Source of the DNA: Adiantum capillus-veneris
Taxonomy: Eukaryota; Streptophyta; Polypodiopsida; Polypodiales; Pteridaceae
Direction of reading: 5' to 3'
Assembly (NCBI GenBank): GCA_014529385.2
Contig: CM043966.1
Span: forward strand, 140,914,211 to 140,978,210
Length of the DNA stretch: 64,000 nt
Below the pieces are notes generated by a model, which was not told the DNA's origin, ran no database searches, and saw only the letters and a list, made by a program, of their open reading frames with translations. Positions 1 to 10,292 of the stretch are shown piece after piece. The first letter of the stretch is position 1; each line of letters starts with the position of its first letter. A program made the translations under genes and the position numbers.

Positions 1-65
1 CAATATAGGAACAATCCAATAGACATCAATGATAATCTGATGATTTTTAAACTAAAGAACCGATC

Positions 66-104
<39 letters not shown>

Positions 105-380
105 GGTGGGGGGAGGGGACATAGCCTTATCTCACAAAGGGGGAGTACAACCTTTACACTTGGCATAGCCTGCTTGCATGGCCAATGGGCCTTAGGAATT
201 GACCAAATTTAATGGCCATCTCAAAAGAATGATGAAGGAAATAGGCCATTGATGATGGTGAAGGATTTGTAACATATATTTTACCGGGTTAAACTTAGTG
301 CTTTCATTAGCCCAACCACTAGTGCTTTCATTAGACCAACCACTAGTGGACTCCACATTTTTCTCTAATATAGTGGATAG
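1..380. other. Left flank of the first element, no gene
   Basis: This stretch holds a GA microsatellite at 70-101 and a short tandem duplication at about 297-344, in which a unit of roughly 24 bases beginning TAGTGCTTTCATTAG occurs twice. No coding region is supported. The last five bases (GATAG) are the target-site copy of the adjacent LTR element. Confidence 0.6.
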
Positions 381-698
381 TGTTAGGATTTGGATCGTGC
401 TAGCTATGATGGATGAAAGAGAAACATGGTGCAAGTGTGTGAGTGTTTGTAAGCAAGGTTATCACTCAAGTGAATTAGGTTCCAAGATAGATTAGCTTGG
501 ACTCATAAACACAATCTTGAGTATTCACTTAGCTTAGCACAAGCTCACCATAGGCAAGCATGTAGTGCAAAATGAGTTGTTGTTTATTGATTCAAGAAAT
601 GAGCTTTAAGTAGCTCTATAGCCTTTCTCCACAGTATGTGGGATAAATCCACTCTCCTCTCCTTGAATCACACCTTAGGACAAAGATCACACTTTACA
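381..698 (-). repeat. LTR (3' LTR of the minus-strand gag-only copia)
   Basis: This 318-bp direct repeat is about 96% identical by eye to 3259-3576. It is bounded by TG and CA and sits beside the polypurine tract, so it is the 3' LTR in minus-strand orientation. The target copy GATAG lies just outside at 376-380. Confidence 0.93.
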
Positions 699-712
699 AT
701 CCTCCCCTTGAG
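699..712 (-). other. Polypurine tract of the gag-only copia
   Basis: On the minus strand this reads TCAAGGGGAGGAT and abuts the 3' LTR start TGTAAAG. That is the expected place and composition for the plus-strand DNA primer of an LTR element. Confidence 0.8.
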
Positions 713-741
713 GTTTGGACTAAGACAAGATACTGAAGATG

Positions 742-908
742 CACGATCCACACAGGCTAACAAAATCCACATAGGATGGTGATATCCACACAGGAAAATA
801 AAGTCCACAAAGGATGGTGATATCCACACAGGATGGTAAAATCCACACAAGAACAATCCACAAAGGATGGTGATGTCCACACAAGATGATAAGCTGGTAT
901 CCACACAG
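742..908. repeat. Degenerate minisatellite in the element 3' region
   Basis: About seven imperfect copies of a unit close to ATCCACACAGGATGGTGAT are arranged in tandem between the gag stop codon and the polypurine tract. It has no coding value that I can support. Confidence 0.75.
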
Positions 909-945
909 GAAAAAGTCCTCCCCTACAAGTAGAGAGTCTGCATCT

Positions 946-1887
946 TCAAAATGGGTCTTCCCAAACGCTGCCTTCATCTTCGTCCTTTTTGTCTTCTACT
1001 ATGTGAGATGATCCTCTATCAGGTCTCTTGCCTTCGTTGCTTTTGCTGTTTCTTCTACTGTTGCTGCTTTCTCCACTGCTATTGCCTCCACTTGAGTAGC
1101 ACCGAGAAGGAGGGTGTCCCTTCCTACCACATTTGTTGCAAGGTTTGTTTGTGTAGCAATCTTTCGCTACGTGTCCCATTCTTCCACATTCATAACACTT
1201 TCGTCCGTTTCTCAATGTCGATGGCGAATATCTTCCCCTTGAAGATGTTGTGATGAAAACTCCTCTTGATGGGGTAAGTGAACCTCTTTGCTTTCTTTCT
1301 TCTGCTTGGATTGAGTTGATGACATCTTGGAATGGTGGTGCTGGTTCTTTTTCTTCAAGAATTGTGACTAAGTGGTCATATGAAGGTGGAAGTGCACTTA
1401 AAAGTATGGCCACTTTTTCATTTTCTGGTACTTCAACTTGGATGTAAGTGAGCTGCGTGAAAATGCTCTTAAGCCTCTTCACTAGGCTAGCAATGTCCTC
1501 CCCTTGAAGCATAGTAAATTTGTAAAGCTGTCTTTTAAGACTAACTTTGCTTCTTTTGGCTCTAGCTCCAAAATTACTTTATAGGACATGTCAGGCTTCA
1601 TGTGCATGCTTACATTCATCTATGAAATGCACATAGTTATCATTCAAAGAAGTGATGATAATTCCCAATGCTTGTTCGTCTTTGGCCAAATTTTGTGCAC
1701 TTGCTATGAGTGTAGATGCCCTAGTGTGCACTCCATCGGGTTCAGCTTGTTGCTCGAGGGCAGTGCTAATGACAGACCACAAACATTTTTTCATAAGATA
1801 GCCTCTTAATTTTGTTTGCCAAGTGTGAAATCCCTCCCCATTGAATTCCCTATTCCCTTGTCCCCCATTTGTGCCAATAGAGGGGTC
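946..1887 (-). pseudogene. Copia-type gag with two zinc knuckles, broken by stops
   Basis: Gag forms the capsid and packages element RNA in the cytoplasm. Reading leftward in one frame, the N-terminal region (from about 1840) shows the copia gag pattern FNGEGFHTWQTKLRGYL. The capsid middle follows, including SKVSLKRQLYKF and a segment ending SALPPSYD. Two CCHC knuckles come next: CYECGRMGHVAKDC and CNKCGRKGHPPSRC. The C-terminal tail is polar and acidic, ending EDPF. Two in-frame stops (TGA at 1591-1593 and TAA at 1579-1581) interrupt the capsid, and no clear ATG remains upstream. The length is about 310 codons, normal for copia gag, but no protease or pol follows before the stop at 946. The copy is defective although both knuckles are intact. 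Confidence 0.9.
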
Positions 1888-3238
1888 TTAGCTTAGGAGA
1901 CTCTCCTAGCCAGTGTCTCCCTCTTTACACGGTGCACAATTGATGATAGAAAAATTTAATTTGCAAAATTGTGCTTGGTTGCAATAATTTTAAGGGTTCA
2001 TTGTAAGAGAGAGAGAGAGATAGAGAGAGAGAGATCCCCCCTTTTTGGTAAAGCTCCTCTTCACCGTCGCGTCAGTGAAGCCCCTCTTCACAAAAGTCAC
2101 CTTTGGTCGCGGTTCTTTGATGCCTTTGAGGCTTTGAAAGATTTAGGGTTTATTTGCTTTGGAAAATCTCTTGAAGCTTGGCAGGGTCTTTGCTACAACT
2201 TGTAGGGAGCAAGACCTTGATCTTGGAGGCTTTGGACTTCTTCGAGGTGCTTGGAGGCTTGAGGCTTTGGTGGGCTTGTGACTGGACGCCAAGGTATTTT
2301 CTGGCCTGTGGGAATGTGCCCTTGTGAAGGGGGTAAGCTTATAAAGTTGAAGGCCTTTGAGGCTCTTGGGGCAGCGCGTGAAGGCAAGCTTACAAGGCCA
2401 GCTTGGTATGGAGCACCGTGGGAAGGGGGGCCCCACAAGGGTGGACCCGAAAGCTTTATAAAAAAGGGTTGAGCTCTTCCGTCCAAGCCCATGACCGGAT
2501 GTTGATGCAAGCGCTTGCGGCCGGTGGATGCAGTAGGCGGCGAGGAACGTCGGACGCGCGCACGCAAAAAAGGCAGGTGACTAGGCCAGTGACGGACCTG
2601 CTTCGCGTATCCAATGCAATTTATGCTGTTTGGAGTCCGCCCACTAAGCGCCCTAAGTGTGTGGCCCCTTTGCCTTTAAAAGGGTCAAAGGCCCCCCAAA
2701 AACAGGGTGTTCCCACCACGTGGACTCACAAAGGAGGTGTTAAAAAGGCTGATGAGCATTAAAGGAGTCAAAACACACACACACAAATTTTGGGTTGTTG
2801 ATTTTGCTATTGCAGAAACACAAATGTGCAGAGGATGAATGAAAATGGCTCACAAAAGATGCCAAATTTAATCAAACCATTTTTTGATAAATTTTGGGAC
2901 GATTTAAGCATGCACATGCTTGTTGGAAATCTCTCGGCTACGCACACACACCAATTACAAATGCCATTTTTGCTAAAATAAGCAGCAACTATTGGATGCA
3001 AAATGCAAGTTCTTGACAAAAAATTAATGCACTCTTATGCTTAATTAAGATTCCAATTAGCCAGTGAGTAGTGGCTCAAGAGTCTTTAGCTCAAGAACAT
3101 GCTCATGCTAGCCAATGGAATACTAATTAGGCATGCGTTATGCAATAGAAGAGCAAATCAAATGGATTTATCTAATGATGATAGAGTAATGCTAATTGTA
3201 CTAACACACAAATGCATAACAACAATCCTAGCTAGCAC
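1888..3238 (-). other. Long untranslated leader of the gag-only copia
   Basis: About 1.35 kb lies between gag and the primer site. It contains a GA microsatellite (2004-2034) and a GC-richer middle (about 2040-2760). Open frames here look incidental: they lack family motifs and overlap on both strands. Long leaders are common in non-autonomous LTR elements and may hold packaging signals. Confidence 0.6.
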
Positions 3239-3258
3239 ACCATAGCTCTGATACCAAA
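3239..3258 (-). other. Primer binding site (initiator-Met tRNA type)
   Basis: On the minus strand, directly after the 5' LTR, the sequence reads TTTGGTATCAGAGCTATGG. TGGTATCAGAGC is the standard complement to the 3' end of plant initiator-methionine tRNA used by copia elements. It fixes the orientation of the element. Confidence 0.92.
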
Positions 3259-3576
3259 TGTTAGGATTTGGATCGTGCTAGCTATGGTGGATGAAAGAGA
3301 AACATGGTGCAAGTGTGTGAGTGTGTGTAATCAAGGTTATCACTCAAGTGAATTAGGTTCCAAGATAGATTAGCTTGGACTCATAAACACAATCTTGAGT
3401 ACTGACTTAGCTTAGCACAAGCTCACCATAGACAATCATGTAGTGCAAAATGAGTTGTTGTTTATTGATTCAAGAAATGAGCTTTAAGTAGCTCTACATC
3501 CTTGCTCCACAGTATGTGGGATAAATCCACTCTCCTCTCCTTGACTCACACCTTAGGACAAAGCTCACACTTTACA
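3259..3576 (-). repeat. LTR (5' LTR of the minus-strand gag-only copia)
   Basis: Partner of 381-698, 318 bp with TG/CA ends. The primer site lies on its inner side and the target copy GATAG lies at 3577-3581. It should carry the promoter, but I see no unambiguous TATA box. Confidence 0.93.
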
Positions 3577-3906
3577 GATAGTTGCTACTCCCGCCCTCTA
3601 TGCTCATCATCCTGGCCTGAGGGGCGATGGCCTCACCTTCTACTTGCTTTCTTGGTGAGGTTCCTTTTGTTGTTTTCCACTTCACACTCTTATAAATTAT
3701 TGAACCTATTGTCTAAATTATGTGCATTTGACGTAGCCCATTTTAGTTGTTTAACTAAAAAATCTTGCACTATGGAAAGGTGGATCGCATGAAGAAGAGT
3801 AGAGATGACATGATTGTCACTGGGTCGCTGCAACTTGCCAAGTTCATAGTGAGTTGGAGGTGTATCAATGTGCATGTGTCTGTGAGTTGCAAGTTGAAGC
3901 ACACAA

Positions 3907-3908
<2 letters not shown>
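3577..3908. other. Unassigned flank
   Basis: No gene, LTR or inverted repeat is evident. This is the right side of the gag-only copia insertion site. Confidence 0.5.

Positions 3909-4001
<93 letters not shown>
3909..4001. repeat. Compound microsatellite (GT)n(GA)n
   Basis: About 18 GT units pass without a break into about 28 GA units. Peptides predicted across it are runs of Val/Cys and Arg/Glu, so they are artefacts. Confidence 0.97.
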
Positions 4002-4004
<3 letters not shown>

Positions 4005-4047
4005 AATGAATTAATGTCTTATGCTTAAAAGTATCTTGAAATATTTG

Positions 4048-5113
4048 TTTTTTTTTAAAACTCTCAGTTGAGCTTGAACTCTTAGTACTTAGAGGTTACA
4101 AAGAGCCCTAGCATATCCTTTGCATAGGGTTTTCCAAGAAAAAATACATCTGGGGGAATGAACATCCTTACTAGCCTTACTTAACTTGTAGGTCTTATAT
4201 ATTTTCCACCGCCACGTTTCTAGAATAGTATTTGAGTTGAGGGGATCACACTTCCCTTGAAACAGTAGTGCATTTCTGGATTGCCAAATAGCCCTCAATA
4301 TAGTGGCTCTTACAATGTATATGTCAGTCAAAAGATCCAAATCATTGATGAACCTGGAGCCCAAAGCAAGTTTGCGCCTAAAGAAGGGAGTTCCCAAATG
4401 TGTGTACAACCTCTTCTAGACCACGCCAGTAAAGTTGCTGATTTTTGGACAACTCCATAATAGGTGTGAGAGGGATTCATTCGAGTGTTTGCACCTAACA
4501 TAGGTGCCTTTGGCAAGGCCTTTGACTTTGGTTTTGTCTCTTGTTGGGATGAATACAAACATTTGTCCCTCTCTCAAACTCTTGGCCCTCCATAAGTGCC
4601 CAAGTACTTGACTCCATTTTCTTGTTGCCCAGTATTTGGACTAGATGCTGTTGAGGTGATCTTTCCAGTCCTCTGCAAAGCATAGCTTTTCATAGATATA
4701 TTTGGTCTTGGATGAGTTGAATAGTATTTCTCCAAGCCACTTCCAAGATTTTTAATCAAGAGATGTGGAGCAAGGAGGAAGGGTTAGGTTTGATAACCTT
4801 TCTAGCAGTCTTCTGACAAGGACTGCCTCTTGGAGTGAGAGGTTGCAACAAGTCTTCAGATGTGCCAAGGTTTGCCAATACCCTTTTTTATTATTCCTCA
4901 GAGCATCCAAGGTGTCAGCCCTTATTGTTTAAATTTTTGGCAATTCGTAGCCAATGGTTATCAAGGCTCAAATCTTCCACTATAGGGCCCCATAGAGACT
5001 AGTGTCTTTCCGTCCCTTTCCAGTATCTAATCTCTTCTTTCCACTTGACTGGTATGGTGGCTTTATAACATTTTTTAATAAAATTTCTAGTAAATACATC
5101 TATTTGAGCCTTT

Positions 5114-5144
<31 letters not shown>

Positions 5145-6815
5145 TGATGGAAGTCTGTTTTGTAAGCAGAGATTGGACTATGTACCACCTTTAGATTTCA
5201 TCTGGGCTTCCATCACCATTTTCCTTGCCATGACAACCCCATCTCATAAAAAATGACAAGGGTGGAGAAAACTTTTTCACATAGCGCCAGGTCGTGGTTA
5301 ACTAGGTCACGGATGCCTAGCCCACCCCTAAGTTTTTGATTTGGTGATTGCCGCTCATTGACCCCATTGCCATGGTCTACTAGCTATCAGTTATTTTTCC
5401 ATAAGAATTCCTTAATCAGTTTCAAAAAAGACCTTCAATTTTTTTGAGATAGTTGGAGGAATGAAAATGTGTAGGTTATATACGGGATGCAGAAGGTGTT
5501 AATTATCGTAGCTCTACAATGAAAGGGAGTTAGAATTTATTCCTAATGCTTCATTTTATTTTTAATTTTCTCTTAAGCCTAGTCAAAGGTAGTCTTGTGA
5601 GTATTTCCTTCCCCTACTAGCACCACAAGGTGGCGGAAGATGATGCATCTACTCACAACCTCTCCAATCCAACCTGCAAAATCAAAGTGGTCACCTTCCG
5701 TTAGAGAAACAATTCTTGATTTTTCTATGTTCCATTGAGACCCTAATGGTGTGGAAAACACCTGGAAAATCTCTAAGGCTTTCCTATGATTGTTTGCATC
5801 CTCTTGGGGGAAAAGTAACGAGTCATCTACAAACATTTTCACAATCAGTTTTTGCCATTTTGGATTTGCAACCCATGAATCTATCCTCTTGCCATCGCTT
5901 CTTTGAGCATTGCAATAAGAGAGTGGGTGCAGGCAGCAAACAAAAGAGTAGCTAAGGGGCATCCTTGTCAAATGGATCTCTTGACTTCAAACAAACAACC
6001 AACTATTCTTGAGTTGAATAACAATTTTGATGAGCTCCCTTCCCCAAGAGTACTTATAGCTTGACAAATTGGTGGACCAAACCCCAAATTCCATAGCGTT
6101 TCTTGCACAAAAGACCAAGTGATCCTATCATATTCCTTATCAAGGTCCAATTGGAGTAGGACACATTCTTGTTTCTTGGATGTGGCATATTCCATACCTA
6201 TCATGGACACCTAGATATTGTTATAGATTGATCTTCCTTTAGTACAACCATGTTGACGGGGAGATATAACATCAACCAACACTGGAGACATTTGTTCAAC
6301 AATGAGTTTAGCCAACACCTTGTACACCACAACTACCATTGTAATTGGTCTCCAATGTTTGAGTTCAGAGAAAGCTAGCTGCTTGGGTATGATTTTAATT
6401 AAACCTTTCTTCACCCCTGATTCAAATGTACCTTTTATAAAGGCTCTGCTAACCATATGCAATAAAGAATGGCTTAGAACCTCCCAAAATTCTTAGAAAA
6501 AATCGACTGTGATCCCATCCCATCCTGGTGATTTTTCTTTGTAGTTTTTAAAGAGTCCTCCAAAATTCAAGGGTAAAGTACCTTTCCAAATAGTTTGCCC
6601 GGCTAGGGTCTACTAAAGTTGGGTTGGCCGAGATAATCTTTGACCTGGCTTTACTAATTGTAGGAGAGGGTGAATGTTCCATTTTTATGATTTGGTTGAG
6701 GTGATCTAGCATCACTTTGCCCATCTGATCAAGGTTGCTAATCTAGCGTCCTTGTTGGTTGATCAACGAGGAGATGGTAGCATGTCTCTTTCTTACCTTG
6801 ATCGTTCTAAGTAGG
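4048..6815 (-). pseudogene. L1-like LINE ORF2, reverse transcriptase and C-terminal part
   Basis: This is the 3' half of a plant L1-like LINE ORF2 polyprotein, which copies element RNA at a nicked chromosomal target. Reading leftward, 6500-6530 reads WDGITVDFF, followed by IIPKQ...WRPITMV and GCTKGRSIYNNI (6211-6462). QLDLDKEYDRITW lies near 6130, and the catalytic box MFVDDSLLF at 5820-5836. The C-terminal zinc-binding domain, with SLSHLLWSCPK-like spacing, is at about 4330-4680, then AIWQSRNALLF near 4270. A T run at 4048-4056 is the short poly(A) tail in reverse. Several frameshifts and stops break the frame. The sequence stops abruptly at 6815 against an LTR and resumes at 28509. Confidence 0.88.
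5116..5144. repeat. 29-base poly(G) tract
   Basis: An uninterrupted G run lies inside the LINE 3' half. It is one of four long G tracts in the window, all within mobile elements. It could form G-quadruplexes, and its exact length should be treated as uncertain because such runs are hard to sequence. Confidence 0.85.
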
Positions 6816-7736
6816 TGTGGGACGCATGCCTAACCTCACCATCCTATCTTATTGCAGTATTAATGAGAACCACGATTAATTTGTCAAACCGGGATGAAGC
6901 TGACTCGACTAGTGCATAGAGTCTACAAGAGGTTGTCAATCTCTCAAAAAACAACTAACAACTCGCATCTAACTCAAGCTACAATCAAGTGACTAAAATC
7001 ACCAAAAGCCAATCGTTCATCAACAAACAAATTACATCCGTTACAGCATCAGATGACATCCAGACGTAACGAAACTTCTAGAAAAAGTTTATAAGACCTA
7101 AGCACACATACTTATGGTCTCAAACCCCACTTTAGGTCAAGTTCCAAAATCGCGAATATTAAGCGCAGTGGATTTTTGACCTAGTCTTTTTTGACCCAGA
7201 ATGCATCTAAATGCTTAGCAATGATGCCCCAATACCCCGCCTGTGCTTGGTTTTCAATTTAAAAGTATCAATTCCTAGTTATGATGAAATTAGGCCAAGG
7301 ATCGGTGACACCAAAAGCTACAAAATACGATAAACTGCTTAGTCAATGCGTAGAGCTCTTACCTGCGGTTGCAATGCAACAAACACAATCGCAATGTGAC
7401 AACCGAACAGGGAGTAGGAAGTGCGAAAAGGAGAGAAGTGAGCGTTGTTAGCTCACGCTGTGTATTTCTTATCCAGAAAACTTGTATAAAACTCACAAAA
7501 ATTGGCTTTTATACCTTAGCCAAGGTTTTTGGGTTGTCAAAACTAATAATCTAGAGTTCTACCAAATATGGGTCATGAGACTGGCTGATAAAATCTGGAA
7601 GCTTGTAGCCCCGGCTCATTAATTACAAAGTTTATCTGAGAAAATAGGAGTTACAATATTCTTGATTTATCAAAATAATAAATGTTTTACAAAGAGAACT
7701 CCGAAAAATGGTGTCCGTGTTAGCTTGCTTCTAACA
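6816..7736 (-). repeat. LTR (3' LTR of the large RT-less element)
   Basis: This 921-bp repeat matches 27588-28508 at roughly 92% in the portions I aligned by eye. On the minus strand it runs TGTTAGAAGC to GTCCCACA. The polypurine tract lies on its inner side. Confidence 0.9.
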
Positions 7737-7749
7737 TTCCCCCCCTCTG
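7737..7749 (-). other. Polypurine tract of the large RT-less element
   Basis: On the minus strand this reads AGAGGGGGGGAA immediately before the LTR start TGTTAG. Position and composition are as expected for plus-strand DNA priming. Confidence 0.8.
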
Positions 7750-7771
7750 GCCTATGTTGTCCCTTGACACA

Positions 7772-9770
7772 GCTTTATGGGCTGAAATATACTTCGAGTT
7801 GACGGCTGGCGAGGTGGTCTTTAAGCGCATTCATTGCCTTCTGGTATCTGATTCTTCTTTCTTTATCGGGAACTTGCAAAAATTGCATTGTCACTTTATT
7901 CTTTAGCTCCACTGTTTGGTTAACGGCGACATAGGTTGGCTCATCTGCTAAGTAGCCTACGAACCTAGATGTTAGGTTGCTGATCACCAGCGCAAATATT
8001 TCGTTCGCCAGGTGAAGAATCCAGTGTAGAAGGATTCTTCAAATGCCAACATATTATTCGATGGCAAGAACATACATCTGGCATAGAAGCCATAAAGGAC
8101 TTCTTCCGAAGGTTGCCCACTCAGATCGTAGCATAAGCCTTTGTTACCTTCCAAAAATGAGATCTAGGGGTTCATGTTTGCTCAAGCTCATTAAAAACTT
8201 GGATGCATGTAAGCAACATCCTGTAGATCTAATATAACATGGCACAGGAGAGATCTGGTAGACTCTTGAAGAAAGACATGGTGCCTATTAGGGTTTTCAC
8301 CATGTATTCCTCTGTCGCTTGTCCTACCTCTGGAGCTAGCAGCCTGGGGGTGTTAAGCCAAGTTCGCCTCTTCTTTGTCAATGCTTCATGCTCTTGCCAT
8401 GTCCTTACTCTGGGTACAAGACAGAAGGTTGGATCTCTTTGAAGGGCTGTAGGTGCTCTTGTGAGCAGAATCAGGTATCTCGGATTCGTATTCACCCAGT
8501 TTAACCTCCACTTTGGGTGGTCGTTATCTGCACCATCTTCTTGCATATCTTTGTACAACCTCTCTTTCATCTGTAATAATTTCACTTTAATGAGAGGGTA
8601 TGGAAGGGATTGCTGATGCCATTGCTCATTGATCTGATTGGGAGTGAGTTGAGTGACTTTGACAGAGTGTAAAACTCTCAACTCCCAATCCATCACAGCT
8701 TTCTACTGCTCATCCACCTCTAGGGTGATCTTCTCTTTCAATTGTCTTCTTCAGCTTTAGACAGCTGGACCCTTGGCATTGTGTCTGCATTTGTGATATT
8801 GATCTGAAAATCCTCATCACCACTCGGCTCTGCTGTGGACTGTGTCTCAAACTCAGCAAATGAGACCGAGGGTATGTCTATCTGTGGCGGCTTTGAAGTG
8901 TCTGCCTCTTCCTGCATGTCTGGTTTCCCATCTTTGAGGAGTTGGTTAACTCACTTGAGTTTTTCTATTTCCTTTAGGAGCTCCTCTTCTTGTTGAACCC
9001 GCATCAGTGCCAGGTCCCTGCGCTGTGATTGTTCCAGCTTTAATTCCAATTCAAGATCTTTGTTTTTCTTCTCCAATGCCTTGTACACTTCGTCAGTCCC
9101 TTTGATCAAGGCCATGACTGGATTTTCTCTGATTTTTCGTAAGAAAATTGCCTGATCATTGATCCGCTATTCAGAGTTCTGCAGAGAAGCATTGGAAACA
9201 TCTAATGTCGTAAGAAGTTCATTCGTAACTTTTGTCAGTTGCTCGTCTTTTGCTTTGCATGCATCGGATAGTTTGGTGAGCATATCACCTAACTCCTCCA
9301 TTTCTTTTTGTTGCCTATCTCTCGCTAACTGACGTTGTTCAGCTTCTTCCTTCATCTCTTGCACCTGCCTTTGAAGATCGGTGATGACAGTCATCCTGTC
9401 TTCTAACTCTCCTTGGAGAGCGTCGATCACCATCTCAAGTTCTTTGGCCTTTATGCTACGGCTTAGTGCTGCTGAATGAAGTCTCTCCGTCATTTCTTAC
9501 ATCTGCCATGCATATTCATTGACTTGGACTTGGACTATTACCTCGCCGTTTGACTATCACTCCTCCTATCGTGGCAGCCGAGATGTGCCTTCAGTCTCAT
9601 GTGTATCTTTCCGCTGAGTCATAGCTGTTGGTTGTTCTTGTGTTGAGGTAGAGGGTCGGTCTTCTTCTTGGTCATCCTGAGGCTTTGATGCCTCGGTGGT
9701 TATTGGCTAGGTGGAAGTAGAGGGTTTTGGCTCAGACCTTGTTGTCTCTTCTGGTGCTGGTCTTTCTTCC
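7772..9770 (-). pseudogene. Second coding region of the RT-less element, C-terminal part (coiled coil)
   Basis: This is the last third of an extra reading frame lying downstream of protease, split by insertions; its other parts are at 14882-15164 and 20719-21960. From right to left, a heptad-rich segment (9493-8950) has repeated Leu/Glu/Lys patterns such as MEELGDMLTKLSDACKAK and RRDLALMRVQQEEELLKEIE, predicting a long coiled coil. A more globular segment follows (8696-8229), with LNWVNTNPRYLIL and LLAPEVGQATEEYMVKTLIG. A final segment (7987-7775) ends just before the polypurine tract, with LKNKVTMQFLQVPDKERRIR. Stops and frameshifts separate the pieces. I do not recognise the family. The place of this frame inside the element, in sense with gag, argues for an element-encoded structural or regulatory protein. 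Confidence 0.65.
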
Positions 9771-9997
9771 TGTTACCATATACATGTGGTAGTGATGTGT
9801 GTGAACACACTAGGACCGCCGGGGCATTTTTTCCCTCTTTAGGAGTTTTTTTCCCCCGTGCATTGTATATACGCCCATCACTCTAGGGCTATCCATCTTT
9901 CCATTGCACACTAAGTAACACACTCTCTATTGTGTGCCTTGAGCTTCCTTCGTCTTCTCCAAGCTGTGTGTGTTTCTCTGCAACCCTAATTCCAACA
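9771..9997 (+). repeat. LTR (5' LTR of the intact copia)
   Basis: 227 bp, from TGTTACCATA to TTCCAACA, about 98% identical to 14655-14881. GTATATACGCC near 9870 could serve as a TATA-like promoter core. That is inference from position only. Confidence 0.96.
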
Positions 9998-10013
9998 ATT
10001 GGTATCAGAGCAG
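9998..10013 (+). other. Primer binding site of the intact copia
   Basis: ATTGGTATCAGAGCAG follows the 5' LTR directly and contains TGGTATCAGAGC, the complement of the initiator-Met tRNA 3' end. Confidence 0.95.
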
Positions 10014-10292
10014 GTCACGTCCTCCTGGGCTTAGTCGCCAGCTGCTCCAGCACACGCCTGCTCACTTTCTCCGATTTCAGTGAGCTTTGGCGAGCGTTCG
10101 CAGGTCGACCGTTTCCACTACGGGCAGTACTGCACAGGCTATTTCGTCATTTTGTGCAGATTTTCTGTCAGTGCCGTTTTCTGCATAACAGGTGCCTTAT
10201 AGTCTTCTACGGTTTGTGCTATATAGCACAAGTTGTTCCCGCTCCATTTCTCCTATTTTCGGGCAGTTTTCACATCAGGTGCAGCATTTACC

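Larger units (their letters stand above)
381..3576 (-). mobile_element. Complete gag-only Ty1/copia LTR retrotransposon (TR-GAG type)
   Basis: A 3196-bp element is bounded by two 318-bp direct repeats (381-698 and 3259-3576) that start TGTTAGG and end TTTACA on the plus strand. A perfect 5-bp duplication, GATAG, flanks it (376-380 and 3577-3581). An initiator-Met-type primer site and a polypurine tract lie at the correct inner edges for minus-strand orientation. The interior encodes only a copia-type gag. I see no protease, integrase, reverse transcriptase or RNase H. This matches the plant class called TR-GAG (terminal repeats plus GAG domain, under about 4 kb). The LTRs differ at about 12 of 318 positions by eye, so insertion was fairly recent. 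Replication enzymes must have come from another copia element. Confidence 0.93.

Noticed and set aside
742-908. CRISPR-like array
   Set aside because: The repeats are degenerate and contiguous without unique spacers, in a eukaryotic retroelement.
2193-2762. Overlapping 119-124-codon frames on both strands
   Set aside because: They lie in the GC-richer leader of the gag-only copia, overlap each other and show no family motif.
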